Shown piece after piece: positions 9,012 through 18,816 of a stretch of 64,000 bases of DNA. This DNA comes from Bog-473 sp963840435 (GTDB lineage Bacteria; Actinomycetota; Acidimicrobiia; Acidimicrobiales; RAAP-2). Under the pieces are notes generated by a model. It was given only the letters and a program-made list of their open reading frames with translations. It was not told the DNA's origin and did not search any database. Within the stretch, counting starts at the first letter, position 1. Every line of letters begins with the position of its first letter. Location of the stretch: positions 1 through 64,000 of the forward strand of contig CAWIYY010000005.1 of assembly GCA_963840435.1 (NCBI GenBank), read 5' to 3'. The position numbers and the translations under genes were made by a program.

Positions 9012-9940
9012 GCGACCCCGAGCCCGAGCCCGACACCGTCGCCGCGCTGACGCCCGACACCTGGGCCAACACCCTCGGCTCCCACCGCCAGCTCTGCGGC
9101 CAGCGCATCTTCACCGTCGACGCCGGCCCGCTCGGCCCCGAGACCCGCGAGCCGTTGCTCGTGCTGCACGGGTTCCCCACGTCGTCGTACGACTACGCCG
9201 CCGTGATCACGCAGCTGCGACGCAACCGCCGCGTCGTCCTCCTCGACATGCTCGGCTACGGCCTCTCGGCCAAGCCCGACGTCCGCTACACGATGGCCCT
9301 CCAGGCCGACATCGTGGCCGCCTTCGTGGCCGAGCTCGGCATCGACCGCCTGGCCCTGCTGACCCACGACATGGGCGACACCGTCGGCGGCGAGCTGCTG
9401 ACCCGGCGGGCCGAGGGCAGCTGGCCGGTCGAGATCACGCGGCGGGTGGTGACGAACGGGAGCATCTATATCGAGCAGGCGCACCTCACCGACGGCCAGC
9501 TGATGCTGCTCGGGCTCCCCGACGAGATCCTCCCCGAGTCCTTCCCGATCACCGCCGACGGACTCGGCGCCAGCCTGCGCGCCACCTTCAGCGACGCCAC
9601 GCCGCACGTGCCCCCGCCGTGGACCGAGGACCCCGTCGCCCCCGCTGCCGCCCAGATCGTGCACGATGACGGCCAGCGGGTGCTGCCCCGTCTCATCCGC
9701 TACATCGAGGAGCGCCGGGCCAACGAGCGCCGCTTCACCGGTGCGATCGAGGCCGACCCCTCGCCGCTGCACGTGGTCTGGGGGCTCGATGACCCCATCG
9801 CCGTCCCCTCCATGGTCGACACCCTCGTGGCCGCCGCCCGCCCGACCGCCAGCGCCGTCCGCCTTGACGGCGTCGGCCACTACCCCATGGTCGAGGCGCC
9901 GGCCCGCTTCCTCGACGCCGTCCTGCCCTTCCTCTCCTAA
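9008..9940 (+). CDS. Alpha/beta hydrolase, haloalkane dehalogenase/epoxide hydrolase-like
   Basis: 310 residues from a GTG overlapping the preceding TGA. It has the oxyanion loop HGFPTSSYDY (H54), a nucleophile elbow LLTHDMGDTVG with Asp121 in place of Ser, and a catalytic His in DGVGHYPMVEAP near the C-terminus. An Asp nucleophile and the HDMGD pattern place it near haloalkane dehalogenases, epoxide hydrolases and the MEST-like branch rather than esterases. The substrate is unknown. Co-transcription with the LLM oxidoreductase suggests a shared catabolic or detoxification step. Confidence 0.82.
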   Translation: MSDPEPEPDTVAALTPDTWANTLGSHRQLCGQRIFTVDAGPLGPETREPLLVLHGFPTSSYDYAAVITQLRRNRRVVLLDMLGYGLSAKPDVRYTMALQADIVAAFVAELGIDRLALLTHDMGDTVGGELLTRRAEGSWPVEITRRVVTNGSIYIEQAHLTDGQLMLLGLPDEILPESFPITADGLGASLRATFSDATPHVPPPWTEDPVAPAAAQIVHDDGQRVLPRLIRYIEERRANERRFTGAIEADPSPLHVVWGLDDPIAVPSMVDTLVAAARPTASAVRLDGVGHYPMVEAPARFLDAVLPFLS

Positions 9941-10042
9941 CCCTCGCCCCCGCCGCCGACTCCCGCCGCCCCTTCCGGCCCCGCCGCCGGTCTCCGATTC
10001 TTTCCGCCGATTCCCCCCCGTCACCGCCGACCGTTTCTTCCC

Positions 10043-11332
10043 ATGGGAAACGCCGCCCTCCGCCGAAGCCAAGCCGTACAGGCGGGCTCCGCCCACCGCG
10101 GTCGACCGAAATCCCGCGACTACGGCGGCGACCCCCGCTCCTTGGAATTGGCCCAATCCATGGTCAGCCGCCACAAGGTCATCTCGACTCAGGAGGGAGC
10201 CATGCTCCGCGAGATCGCCGAGTACGACCAGGCCGAGGCCTGGCGCGGCGAGGGCTTCCTGTCCATGGAGGCCTGGCTGGCCGGACGGTGCCGCATGTCA
10301 TCCGCACGGGCGCGAACGCTGGTCTCGACGGCGCGGCGAACCGAGAATCTGCCCGCGCTGGCCGGCGCCGTGTCCGAGGGCCAGCTGACCTTCGACGTCG
10401 TGGCGCCCCTCGCCGCCGTGGCGACCCGTTCCAACGAGGCCTCGCTCTGTGAGAAGGCATCGCAGTGGACCCCGAAGCAGGCTCGGCAGGCGGCCGCTGA
10501 CCTGCGGGGGGCCACCAAGGCCAACTCGGCCGCTGCCTTCGGGCGCCGCTGCGTCCGCTTCAACGACGAGCGGTCTTCGCTGTGGGCCCAACTGACGCCC
10601 GATTCCTACGCCCTGGTGAAGTCGGCCCTGGTCGGCCGGGCCCGGCGTCATGACCACCCAAGCGCCAGCGATCCCGACTACTCCGAGTTCCAGAGCCGCT
10701 GTGCCGACGCCCTGGTCGAGTTCTGTGCCGGTCCGACCGGCCTGAAAGAGAACAGCAAGGCCAAGCCCGAGGGCCGGGCCCGGAGCACAACGGACAAGAC
10801 CCGGTCCACAGGGTCCACAGAGTTCACCCAGTCCACCCCTTCCCACGCACCCCAGGCGTCCATGGTCGTGCACGTCGACCTCGATCGCCTTCTCCACGGC
10901 GATCGGTACGGAGAGGCGGCCATCGAGTGGGTCGGTCCGATCTCGGCGGACGTCGCCCGTCGATTGGCCTGCGACGCGGACATCACTGTGTCCTTCGAAT
11001 CACCCGGTGGCACCGTGCTCGACCAGAAGCCACTCGAGCGTGATCCGACCCCCGCCCAGCGGATCGCCGTCCACCGCCGTGACGGCGGGTGCCGCATGAC
11101 GGGCTGCGGCAGGCACACCCTGACCGACGTCCACCACATGAAACCGGTCGAGGAGGGCGGTCGGACGGAGCTGTCCAACCTGATCACGATGTGCGTCCCG
11201 CACCACAGCCGAGTGCACGAGTTGGGATGGAGGATGGAGGGCGATGCCCAGGCCGAGGTTCGGTTCATCAGCCCGCACGGCCAAATTCTCCGGTCCACCC
11301 CGGTGCGTCCGTGGGAGGTCGACCGGGAATGA
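10043..11332 (+). CDS. DUF222 / HNH endonuclease domain protein (13E12 family-like)
   Basis: 429 residues. An N-terminal DUF222 helical region (about 40-200: EYDQAEAWRGEGFLSMEAWLA... LPALAGAVSEGQLTFD) is followed by a low-complexity Ser/Thr linker (about 235-275) and a C-terminal HNH nuclease motif, CRMTGCGRHTLTDVHHMKP ... LSNLITMCVPHHSRVHE. This architecture is multi-copy in many actinobacteria (the REP13E12 family), with an unproven role. The true start may be the ATG at 10160 (MVSRHKVIS), since the first 39 residues are unlike the family. It converges on the sulfatase gene with a 9-nt gap. Confidence 0.85.
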   Translation: MGNAALRRSQAVQAGSAHRGRPKSRDYGGDPRSLELAQSMVSRHKVISTQEGAMLREIAEYDQAEAWRGEGFLSMEAWLAGRCRMSSARARTLVSTARRTENLPALAGAVSEGQLTFDVVAPLAAVATRSNEASLCEKASQWTPKQARQAAADLRGATKANSAAAFGRRCVRFNDERSSLWAQLTPDSYALVKSALVGRARRHDHPSASDPDYSEFQSRCADALVEFCAGPTGLKENSKAKPEGRARSTTDKTRSTGSTEFTQSTPSHAPQASMVVHVDLDRLLHGDRYGEAAIEWVGPISADVARRLACDADITVSFESPGGTVLDQKPLERDPTPAQRIAVHRRDGGCRMTGCGRHTLTDVHHMKPVEEGGRTELSNLITMCVPHHSRVHELGWRMEGDAQAEVRFISPHGQILRSTPVRPWEVDRE

Positions 11333-11341
11333 CCTCGATGC

Positions 11342-13024
11342 TCAGGCCGGAGCGATCACCTTGAGCCGCCTGACCTCTTCGGGCAGGCTCGCATAGAGGT
11401 CGGCGATGAGATCGTCGCGCTGCGCCCGGTGCGGCGCGCTGTCCCACAGGTTGTCGAACTGGTACGGGTCGTCGTCGACGTTGTACAGCTCGCCCGTCGC
11501 GATCCCGATGCCGCCCGGCCCCGTTTCTGTCTGCTCGTAGACGACAGGGCACGGCGTGAGCACACTGTCCCCCCATGTCTCCTCCAACCCGTTGGGCTGC
11601 CCAGCCGTCGAGGGCTCGTAGACCGTGCAGAGCCACCCGTCCCGATAGACGGAGCGCAGGTGCATGCCGTACCCCGGGAACTGGCTGTCCCACTCGCAGA
11701 GGGCCCGCTCTCGTCCGGACTCGCCGTCGGCGGTCGGCAGTGCGCGCCCCTGCATGAACGGAGCCGGGTCGATGCCGGCGATGGCGCAGAACGTGGGCGC
11801 CAGGTCGACCTGGCCCACCGGGTCGTGCACGACAGCGGGCGCCACGCCGGCGCTGGGCGCGGGTCGCCACACGAAGGGCAGTCGCATCAGGGCGTCGGTA
11901 TGGTACGGCCCCTTGTAGAGCAGACCGAAGTCCCCCTGGAGCTCACCGTGGTCGGTGGTGAAGACGACGTCGGTGTCATCGAGCCATCCCAGCTCCGTGA
12001 TCGTCCGCAGGACCCGCCCGCAGGCCTCGTCGATGAGCTCGTTCATCACATGGACCTTGGCGTTGACCTCACGGATCTGGTCGTCGGACAGCTTCGCTGG
12101 TACGAACGAGGCTGGTCCGCCTTCCATGTTGGAGAACGAGCCCTCCCAGAAGCCCAGCCAGTGGGCCGGCTTGCGGGCGAGGACCCTGCGGATCTCCTCC
12201 TCCGAACCCGGATGGCCTGGCGGCAGGTCGAGGTCCTGCCAGGGCACTCGAGGGAGTTCCGAGGCCGGCGGGTCCCAGGGGTGATGCGGATCGGGAAACG
12301 ACATCCAGCAGAACCACGGTTCGTCGGCGGCGAGTGAGCGCAGCCAATCCACCGTCAGGTCGGCGACCCAGTCGGTGTGATACCACTCACGCGGGATCGG
12401 ATTGTTCTTCGTCTCCGGAGCACCGGTATGTCCTCCCGGAGCCCCTTGCAGGAGACCGGCAAAGCTCTCCAAATGCTCCGGGTGGTTCGCCTTGAGCCAT
12501 CGTCCGTAGTGCCCAATGGGATGTCCGCGGAACGCCGCGGCGTGCAAGGCCTGCTCGGATCGCTCGAAGCCGCGCCAGGGCCCGGTGTCGCCGCGGGCCA
12601 CCCGTGCGTTCTCCTCGAACTGCCGGTGGGGGTCGAAGTTCGGCTCGAAGTGCGCCTTGCCGAGAAGTGCGGTGCGGTAGCCCGCCTTGTCCTGCAGGTA
12701 CTGGGCGATGGACGGTGCGTCCGTCGGCAGCGGAATGCCATTGGCCACGACGCCGTGGGTGCGCACGTACTGACCCGTGAGCATGGTGGAGCGGGCGGGC
12801 ATGCAGACGGTGTTCTGGTTGTAGGCCCGGCGGTAGTTGATGCCTTCCGCCGCCAGGCGGTCGACCACCGGCGTGCGGGCAACGGTGCCGCCGTTACAGC
12901 CGAGGCTGTCGTAGCGCTGCTGGTCGGTCGTGACGAAGAGGATGTTGCGCTTGCGCCGGCCGGCCCTATTCGATGCCGGCTCAGGCGCGGGTTCAGGCAC
13001 GGGCACGTCCGCCGCCCGCAGCAC
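11342..13024 (-). CDS. Type I sulfatase (formylglycine-dependent)
   Basis: About 560 residues from the chosen GTG at 13024 (others at 13006 or 13000). The sulfatase signature CMPARSTMLTGQ (Cys74-x-Pro76-x-Arg78) carries the Cys that is oxidised to formylglycine; metal-binding residues lie in FVTTDQQRYDSLG and FTTDHGELQGD. It has no signal peptide, so it is probably cytoplasmic or exported by another route. The family also includes phosphonate monoester hydrolases and choline-sulfatases; arylsulfatase-like is the safest call. It overlaps the DUF1330 gene and forms an operon with it and a TetR-type regulator. Confidence 0.88.
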   Translation of the reverse strand: MLRAADVPVPEPAPEPASNRAGRRKRNILFVTTDQQRYDSLGCNGGTVARTPVVDRLAAEGINYRRAYNQNTVCMPARSTMLTGQYVRTHGVVANGIPLPTDAPSIAQYLQDKAGYRTALLGKAHFEPNFDPHRQFEENARVARGDTGPWRGFERSEQALHAAAFRGHPIGHYGRWLKANHPEHLESFAGLLQGAPGGHTGAPETKNNPIPREWYHTDWVADLTVDWLRSLAADEPWFCWMSFPDPHHPWDPPASELPRVPWQDLDLPPGHPGSEEEIRRVLARKPAHWLGFWEGSFSNMEGGPASFVPAKLSDDQIREVNAKVHVMNELIDEACGRVLRTITELGWLDDTDVVFTTDHGELQGDFGLLYKGPYHTDALMRLPFVWRPAPSAGVAPAVVHDPVGQVDLAPTFCAIAGIDPAPFMQGRALPTADGESGRERALCEWDSQFPGYGMHLRSVYRDGWLCTVYEPSTAGQPNGLEETWGDSVLTPCPVVYEQTETGPGGIGIATGELYNVDDDPYQFDNLWDSAPHRAQRDDLIADLYASLPEEVRRLKVIAPA

Positions 13025-13466
13025 CTTCGTGACGGCTGGGCAACGAGTTGAGCATGGGCTCGCAGGCCAGCAGCACCGTGCGGTCCAGCCCCCGCTCCCG
13101 ATCGCCATGAGCTTCGCCGTATGAAGGCGACGTGACCATGTCGATGAATGCAGCTCGGCTTGGGTAGGACACGAGGGCCACCATGTCCCAGGCGTCGGCA
13201 TCGATGTCGCCGATCAGCACCTGCTCAGGCCGGCCCGTCCAGATCAGTTTCCCGCCCCGTGCCTCGACCATCTTGATCACCTGGTCGCTGTAATCACGGT
13301 AGGCGTCCTTACCGGAGCTCTCCCCTTCGACCCCGTCGTCCCTCGTGGCGCCGCGCTCAGGGGCGCCGGAGCGATCGAAGTGCAAGAGGTTGATCATCAC
13401 CACTTCGCCCTCCTGGCGGCCCTGGGCGAATTCGGTGAACTGCTCTCTTGTGGGCGTGATGGCCAT
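12993..13466 (-). CDS. DUF1330 family protein
   Basis: 157 residues. The ATG at 13466 has a GGGAGGGG-type ribosome binding site. The dimeric alpha/beta-barrel pattern is visible: EVVMINLLHFDR, AYRDYSDQVIKMVEARGGKLIWTGRPE and DMVALVSYPSRAAFIDMVTSPSY. The biochemical role of DUF1330 proteins is not established. It lies between the TetR-type gene and the sulfatase and overlaps the latter. Confidence 0.8.
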   Translation of the reverse strand: MAITPTREQFTEFAQGRQEGEVVMINLLHFDRSGAPERGATRDDGVEGESSGKDAYRDYSDQVIKMVEARGGKLIWTGRPEQVLIGDIDADAWDMVALVSYPSRAAFIDMVTSPSYGEAHGDRERGLDRTVLLACEPMLNSLPSRHEGAAGGGRARA

Positions 13467-13531
13467 GTTCCCCTCCCTTTCCCTCGTCCTTGCTTTCGTT
13501 CCGCTTCGAACGACTTCCGCTCCGCCTCTTC

Positions 13532-14146
13532 TCACCCAAGCGCGGCGGTCACCAAAAGGTTCACGACCCGTATCGAAGCGGCGACCGACAGTCCCTTGAG
13601 ACGGCGCAACTGGTCCCAGGTCTCCCAGCTGGTCGCTACGTCGAGTGCATCGAGCACGGTCTCTCGTCGAACGCGCGACAGTGCCTTGAGCTCAGCCGCG
13701 AACAACTTCTGGATCTGCATCCGCAAAACGAGGTGATGCACCTGCAGACCTTCGGCGATCTGCGGCGACGTGAGCGCGAGGCGTTCGCCCACTCGGCGGA
13801 CCGGCGCAATCGTTTCGAAGATGGCGCTGCGGTTCCTCACCAGAGCTCGGGCCCGAGTGGTGACGCTTCCCGTGTTGGGAAGCGTCACATAGAGATGCGC
13901 CGAGCGCTCCATCTGGCGCATGACAGCCGCTGCATGCAGTGATTCGATGTCCTCGGTCAGCCGGAAGACCGTCCGCACCGAGATGCCGGATCGCTCAGCG
14001 ATGTCCTCGGCAGTCGGACTGGGGTTGCCCGACTCGATGAGATCCAACAATGCGTCGACGGCGCGCTCGAACGAGTTGGCTCTGCGTCGGTTTCGCCCAT
14101 CAGCCAGGTCTTCAGCTTGGGAGACGTGTTGGAGCGTCGGCGCCAC
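13532..14146 (-). CDS. TetR-type transcriptional regulator
   Basis: 204 residues, GTG start. The N-terminal helix-turn-helix is recognisable in SPTAEDIAERSGISVRTVFRLTEDIESLHAAAV, followed by an all-helical ligand-binding part (MQIQKLFAAELKAL). It sits 65 nt upstream of the DUF1330-sulfatase pair on the same strand and probably controls it (inference). Confidence 0.75.
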   Translation of the reverse strand: MAPTLQHVSQAEDLADGRNRRRANSFERAVDALLDLIESGNPSPTAEDIAERSGISVRTVFRLTEDIESLHAAAVMRQMERSAHLYVTLPNTGSVTTRARALVRNRSAIFETIAPVRRVGERLALTSPQIAEGLQVHHLVLRMQIQKLFAAELKALSRVRRETVLDALDVATSWETWDQLRRLKGLSVAASIRVVNLLVTAALG

Positions 14147-14214
14147 GGCCGAGATAGTACATCAATTGGCATGATGACTGCCACTAGGTCGGAGCCAGCG
14201 GTGGCCGGGAACTC

Positions 14215-14892
14215 CTATTCGGCAGTGAGCATCCGTTCGACGTCGAGCTCGAGCTCCTCCATCAAGCTCACGAGGCGGGTGAGGCGAATGACGACGCTCT
14301 CCGCGATCAGGAGCCTTTGCGAGTCGTACGTGCTGATTGGTGCCGCCGCGCAGAGCTGCCATGAGGCCACCTCGGCCCTTCCCCCGCCGTCGAGGAGTTG
14401 GTCCGGCGGGAGTGCCGGCGCGCCGCCGTGTTCGGCCAGTAACCCCCGGACCCGCCGGATTTGCCGGGTCGCCTGGAGGCGGAGTGCTTCGACGTCTTCG
14501 CTCGGCTCGGCGGGATCGCCGCTCCCCTCCTCGGCCCGAACCTCATCTCGGTCAGCCCTGGGGTGGGAACTGACCAGGGCGACCGGGTAGGGATCCTCAG
14601 GCAACCATTCGTCGATGGCCACGGGCTCCTCGCCGGTCACCTCGAGCACCCAGCGCCCGTCCGGCAACTCGGCGGCGCGGGTGATCATGCCCTGGGTGCC
14701 CACGTCCGCCCGCTGGTCGCCACCTCCGACCTCTGAACCACGCTCGATCAACACGACGCCAAAGCGACGATCGTCCTCGAGGCAGTCACGCATCAGAGCC
14801 CGATAGCGCGGTTCGAAGACGTGGAGTGGGATCACGGCGTGAGGAAACAGAACGGTACCGAGCGGGAACATCGGGAGTCGCCGACCGGACAT
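14215..14892 (-). CDS. Lon N-terminal (substrate-binding) domain protein
   Basis: 225 residues from ATG 14892. MFPLGTVLFPHAVIPLHVFEPRYRALMRD is the typical start of the stand-alone Lon substrate-binding (PUA-like) family. It is followed by FGVVLIERGSEVGGGD, GTQGMITRAAELPDGRW and a helical C-terminus. There is no ATPase or protease domain. These proteins are widespread in actinobacteria and their role is uncertain. Confidence 0.85.
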   Translation of the reverse strand: MSGRRLPMFPLGTVLFPHAVIPLHVFEPRYRALMRDCLEDDRRFGVVLIERGSEVGGGDQRADVGTQGMITRAAELPDGRWVLEVTGEEPVAIDEWLPEDPYPVALVSSHPRADRDEVRAEEGSGDPAEPSEDVEALRLQATRQIRRVRGLLAEHGGAPALPPDQLLDGGGRAEVASWQLCAAAPISTYDSQRLLIAESVVIRLTRLVSLMEELELDVERMLTAE

Positions 14893-15409
14893 GACCCAAC
14901 CTTGGCACGTGCGAGATCGCTGAGGACGCGAGAAGGACCGGCCCCTCGGCCGGCCCTTCCCACACTTGTAATGAATCTTGTACGCGACTCCTTGGCTCCA
15001 GCCTGCGGCGCAGTAGGTGCGGGGGCCGCCTTGTCGGCCGGCCGGCACACGCACCGGCGCGAGCGCGGCCATCAGATACGCCGGACTTCACACCAAGTCG
15101 TTGCTCTGCGGCGTCACCGAAACCGACATCGGTGGCGCAGGTTCAACCCGGCGGATCGCCCTCCTCGGTCGAGCGTGTCGAGGACATCGGCAGCTCCTTT
15201 CCACTTGGGGCAACTGCGGGTGCTCCGGTTGCCGCCTGCTACGACCAAGTATCTGCCTCGACCTCCCCCGTGTGAACCCCACGCGAACAGGACATTCGCG
15301 AACACCCAGGTAACTATGCGTCCGTTCATGCGAACTTCATCCTTTGGTGACAGAAACGGCGCTCCGTGCGCAGACAGTCAGGTCCGCCCGCCTCCAATAC
15401 GCTTCCCAC
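14893..15409. other. Divergent intergenic region, 517 bp
   Basis: Lies between the Lon-domain gene (minus) and the SDR gene (plus). I see no convincing coding sequence, RNA or repeat. It should contain the two divergent promoters. Confidence 0.5.
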
Positions 15410-16228
15410 ATGGCACTCCCAACCCCAAAGGACAACACCACGGCGCTTGTGACGGGAGCGTCGTCGGGCATCGGCTCCGAGATCGCGCGAGAACTCGCTC
15501 GAAGGGGCCACGGCGTCACGCTGGTGGCCCGGCGGGAGGACCGACTCAAGGCCTTGGCCGACGAGCTGGCCAGCACCCAGCACGTCCGCACCGAGGTCAT
15601 CGCGGCCGACTTGACCGATGCCGACTCGAGAGGTGAGTTGCCGAGGCTGATCGACCAGCGCGGCTTGACGGTCGACATCCTCGTCAACAACGCCGGCTTC
15701 ACCACCATGGGCCCGGTGTATCGGGCCTCGCGTCGTGCCGAGCTCGATATGGTGCGGATCAACGTCGAGGCTGTCGTCGACCTGTGCACGCTCTTCGTGG
15801 CCGGCATGGTCACCCGACACCGCGGCGCGGTGCTCAACACCGCCTCCACCGCCGCCTTCCAGCCCATTCCCGCCCAAGCCGGCTACGGGGCGTCGAAGGC
15901 CTTCGTCCTCTCCTATGGGCGCGCCATGGGCGCCGAGCTGCGGGGTACTGGGGTCACCGTCACGACCTTGTGCCCGGGCCCGGTCGAGACCGGTTTTGCC
16001 GAGGTGGCCGGCATGACCGACGCTGAGGCCAGTGAGAGCCTGCCCAAAATCATGTGGGTCCCGGTGCAAGATGTCGCGAAGGCTGCGGTGGAAGGGTTGG
16101 CCACTGGACGCTCCGTGGTGATCCCCGGGGCCGCCAACCGGACAACCTCCGTCCTCGCCCACCTGGCGCCCAAGTCGTTGCTCTTACCGCTGCTGGCCCA
16201 ACGTCACCCGGCAATGAAGAGCTCGTAA
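15410..16228 (+). CDS. SDR-family oxidoreductase
   Basis: 272 residues of the classical SDR type: TGASSGIG nucleotide loop, VARRED after the second strand (Arg suggests NADP preference), NNAG, active-site Ser in NTASTAAFQP, and YGASK. Helices at the C-terminus (LLLPLLAQRHP) may sit on the membrane. It is followed after 38 nt by a cytochrome P450 on the same strand, so the two probably oxidise the same substrate in sequence. Confidence 0.85.
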   Translation: MALPTPKDNTTALVTGASSGIGSEIARELARRGHGVTLVARREDRLKALADELASTQHVRTEVIAADLTDADSRGELPRLIDQRGLTVDILVNNAGFTTMGPVYRASRRAELDMVRINVEAVVDLCTLFVAGMVTRHRGAVLNTASTAAFQPIPAQAGYGASKAFVLSYGRAMGAELRGTGVTVTTLCPGPVETGFAEVAGMTDAEASESLPKIMWVPVQDVAKAAVEGLATGRSVVIPGAANRTTSVLAHLAPKSLLLPLLAQRHPAMKSS

Positions 16229-16266
16229 CCCAGGCCCCAGACCGACCAGACCCGATCGGAATCGCC

Positions 16267-17514
16267 ATGACGCAACTCGTCTCCGAGCTCACGCTCCCCT
16301 ACCTCGACACCTCTGGTCTCGAGCGAGTCGATGCCATGGCGGCGATCGAGGAGGCCCGAGCTCAGCACTGGCTGGCCCGAAGCGACATGGGGTATGCGGT
16401 GATCGGCCTCAGCGATGTCACGGCCATCCTGCGCGACAAGCGCTTCCACTCCGCTCTCTCGATGATCACCCAGATCGAAGGCGTCGACGAATCCGACTTC
16501 CCGCAAGGCCGGCGCCAGTCCATCCTCTCCATGGAGGGCGATGGTCACGCCCGTCTGCGCCGCCTCGTCGCCCCCGCGTTCACCCCGGCTTCGGCGAACC
16601 GGCTCCGACCTACCATGCGCAGAGTCGTCAACGACCTGGTCGACCAGATCACCGGACCGAGCGACGGCAACGGCAACAGCAACGGCAAGAGCAACGGCCA
16701 ATGTGAGCTGGTCGCCGACGTCTGCGAGCCCTACCCCATCCCGATCATCTGCGAACTCCTGGGCGCCCCATCGGAGGACTGGAAGCTGTTCTCGGGCTGG
16801 GCCACCGACATCTTCCGCATCTTCAACGCCAACCTCCTCGAGGATCTGCCCCTCATCGAACGAGCGGGCGCCGAGCTCGATGCCTACGTCCAAGACATGA
16901 TCGAAGAACGCCGCACCGACCCCCGAGAAGATCTGCTCAGCGACATGATCGCCATTGAGGAGGAAGGCGATCGCCTCTCGACGGAAGAGATGGCCATGTT
17001 GGCCGAGGCCGTGCTCATGGCCGGCACCGACACCACTCGCAACCAACTGGCCTGCTCGGTAGCCCTCTTCAGCGAGCACCCCGACCAGTGGGCCCTGCTC
17101 GCCCAGCAGCCGGAGCTCGCCCCACGCGCCGTCGAAGAGTCGATGCGCTATCTCGGCGCTGTCCGCGGCACTGCTCGTTTCGCCTCCGAAGATGTCATCT
17201 ATCGCGACATCCTCTTCCCCGAGGGGACACTGATCTCAACCTCTCTCGCGGGAGCGAATCGAGACCCCGCGGCCTGGGAGCAGCCAGAAGTCTTCGATAT
17301 CACGCAGGAGCGGGGCACGGCACAGATGACGTTCGGGGCCGGGATCCACTTCTGCATGGGTGCCGCCCTGGCCAGAGCCGAGCTGCAGGAGGCGCTGCCG
17401 ATCCTGGCCAGACGCCTGCCCAACCTGTCTCTGGCCGGCACGATCGAGTGGAAGCCCTCGACGTTCGGGATCTGGGGTCCCGCCCGCCTGCCCCTGCGCT
17501 TCGGTCACTCTTAA
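16267..17514 (+). CDS. Cytochrome P450
   Basis: A 415-residue bacterial P450. The I-helix is AGTDTTR (252-258), the ExxR motif is E291-S-M-R294, and the heme loop is FGAGIHFCMGAALARAE with the axial Cys363. Residues about 131-145 are an Asn/Gly/Ser-rich insertion (GNGNSNGKSNG) from a short tandem repeat, probably a surface loop. No reductase or ferredoxin gene is adjacent. Confidence 0.92.
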   Translation: MTQLVSELTLPYLDTSGLERVDAMAAIEEARAQHWLARSDMGYAVIGLSDVTAILRDKRFHSALSMITQIEGVDESDFPQGRRQSILSMEGDGHARLRRLVAPAFTPASANRLRPTMRRVVNDLVDQITGPSDGNGNSNGKSNGQCELVADVCEPYPIPIICELLGAPSEDWKLFSGWATDIFRIFNANLLEDLPLIERAGAELDAYVQDMIEERRTDPREDLLSDMIAIEEEGDRLSTEEMAMLAEAVLMAGTDTTRNQLACSVALFSEHPDQWALLAQQPELAPRAVEESMRYLGAVRGTARFASEDVIYRDILFPEGTLISTSLAGANRDPAAWEQPEVFDITQERGTAQMTFGAGIHFCMGAALARAELQEALPILARRLPNLSLAGTIEWKPSTFGIWGPARLPLRFGHS

Positions 17515-17603
17515 AGCACGGCCCACCAGGCAGGCCCCACCCGGTCCGAACCCACGCCGCCCGGCCCCGCCCAGCCCCCACAAAGCACGCAGTTCGCCGA
17601 GAC

Positions 17604-18026
17604 TCAGCCCAGGACGGCCGTGGCCTCCCCGACCAGCTTGTCTTCACCGTCGGCGTTGGACAGGGTCACCGCCAGGTCGATCAGCTTCTGACCGCCGTCC
17701 TCGCGCTTTCCCGTCACCACGATCTTCGAGGACAGGACCTCGTCCGGCCAGGTCTGCCGGGCAAAGCGCACCTGGTAGCGCCGGATGTTGCCGATCCCGA
17801 CGAAGTCGGTCAGCGCCGTCCCCAACAGGCCCATCGAGAACATCCCGTGCCCGAACACGCTCGGCTGCCCGGCCGCCTTCGCCGCCACCTCGTCGTGGTG
17901 CATCGGGTTGAAGTCGCCCGACGCCCCGGCATACTTCACCAAGTCCGTCCGGGTCAGCGTGTGCGCTATCACCGGCGCCTCGTCACCCACCTGCACCGTG
18001 TCGTACGACAGCTTCTGCTCACTCAT
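17604..18026 (-). CDS. MaoC-like dehydratase, catalytic subunit (HadB-like)
   Basis: 140 residues. The hydratase motif ASGDFNPMHHDE holds the Asp and His of (R)-specific enoyl hydratases, followed by GQPSVFGHGMFSMGL. It is preceded 37 nt upstream by a second hotdog-fold gene lacking those residues, the same arrangement as mycobacterial HadA-HadB. The pair should dehydrate a (3R)-hydroxyacyl thioester. Confidence 0.85.
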   Translation of the reverse strand: MSEQKLSYDTVQVGDEAPVIAHTLTRTDLVKYAGASGDFNPMHHDEVAAKAAGQPSVFGHGMFSMGLLGTALTDFVGIGNIRRYQVRFARQTWPDEVLSSKIVVTGKREDGGQKLIDLAVTLSNADGEDKLVGEATAVLG

Positions 18027-18063
18027 CGTCTATCAGCCTCCCTACGCCCGTCGCCCAGCCCCA

Positions 18064-18579
18064 CTACGCCCGATGGATCAGATTGACCCGTGAGGTCGCC
18101 ACGAGCTCGCCGGTCTTGTCGTCCGTCCACTTCGTCTCCGAGACGATGAACGTCATCGTCCGGCCCTTCGACTCCTTCTGGTAGGCGTCGGTGATCGTGC
18201 CCTCCCCGGAGAGGACGTCCCCGACCTCGATCGCCCGCTCGTACAAGAACTCCTGCTCACCGTGCAGGATCAGCCCGCCCTTGGCCATCAACGGACCCAT
18301 CACCTTGATCATGGCGTTGCCCTGGGGCTCGCCCGAAGGCTGCAGCTCGGCGAACCGTCCGGAGAACTCCATGGCAAAAGGCCACGTCGGCGGCGCCGGA
18401 ATGTCCCCGAACCCAGCCGCCTGCGCGGCCGCCGGGTCGTGGTAGATCGGGCTCGAGCTCAACAGGGCGTCGGCGAAGTGCTGCACCGGACCACGCTCCA
18501 CCACGACCTTCGAGTTGCCGATGGACTGGCCGATGACGGACTTGAGCACGTCCTCAATGGATGCGTCGCCGTCTGCCAC
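18064..18579 (-). CDS. MaoC N-terminal-domain dehydratase partner (HadA-like)
   Basis: 171 residues from GTG 18579, with AGGAGGCAAAGG just upstream. It has a MaoC_dehydratase_N-type hotdog fold: SSSPIYHDPAAAQAAGFGDIPAPPTWPFAM near the N-terminus and HGEQEFLYERAIEVGDVLSGEGTITDAY after it. The catalytic Asp/His of its partner is absent here, so it is likely the substrate-binding subunit of a HadAB-type heterodimer. Confidence 0.83.
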   Translation of the reverse strand: MADGDASIEDVLKSVIGQSIGNSKVVVERGPVQHFADALLSSSPIYHDPAAAQAAGFGDIPAPPTWPFAMEFSGRFAELQPSGEPQGNAMIKVMGPLMAKGGLILHGEQEFLYERAIEVGDVLSGEGTITDAYQKESKGRTMTFIVSETKWTDDKTGELVATSRVNLIHRA

Positions 18580-18816
18580 CCTTTGCCTCCTCTTCCGTGC
18601 CCCCGAATCCGCCGGCAACCACGCTGGGCCGCCGAACGGAGCACAGGCCCCGAGGCCAGCGCAGCGCCAAAGGTAGCGAAGACCTTCCAGCCCCGCCCAA
18701 TCCACCGCGCCGCCCAGCCCTGCGGCCCCGACACCCCACGCCCGACCCCACACACCCGAGCGCCCCAGCCCGGCCAGCCCCACACACGCAGTCGGGATCG
18801 CTACCATCAGCCGCCA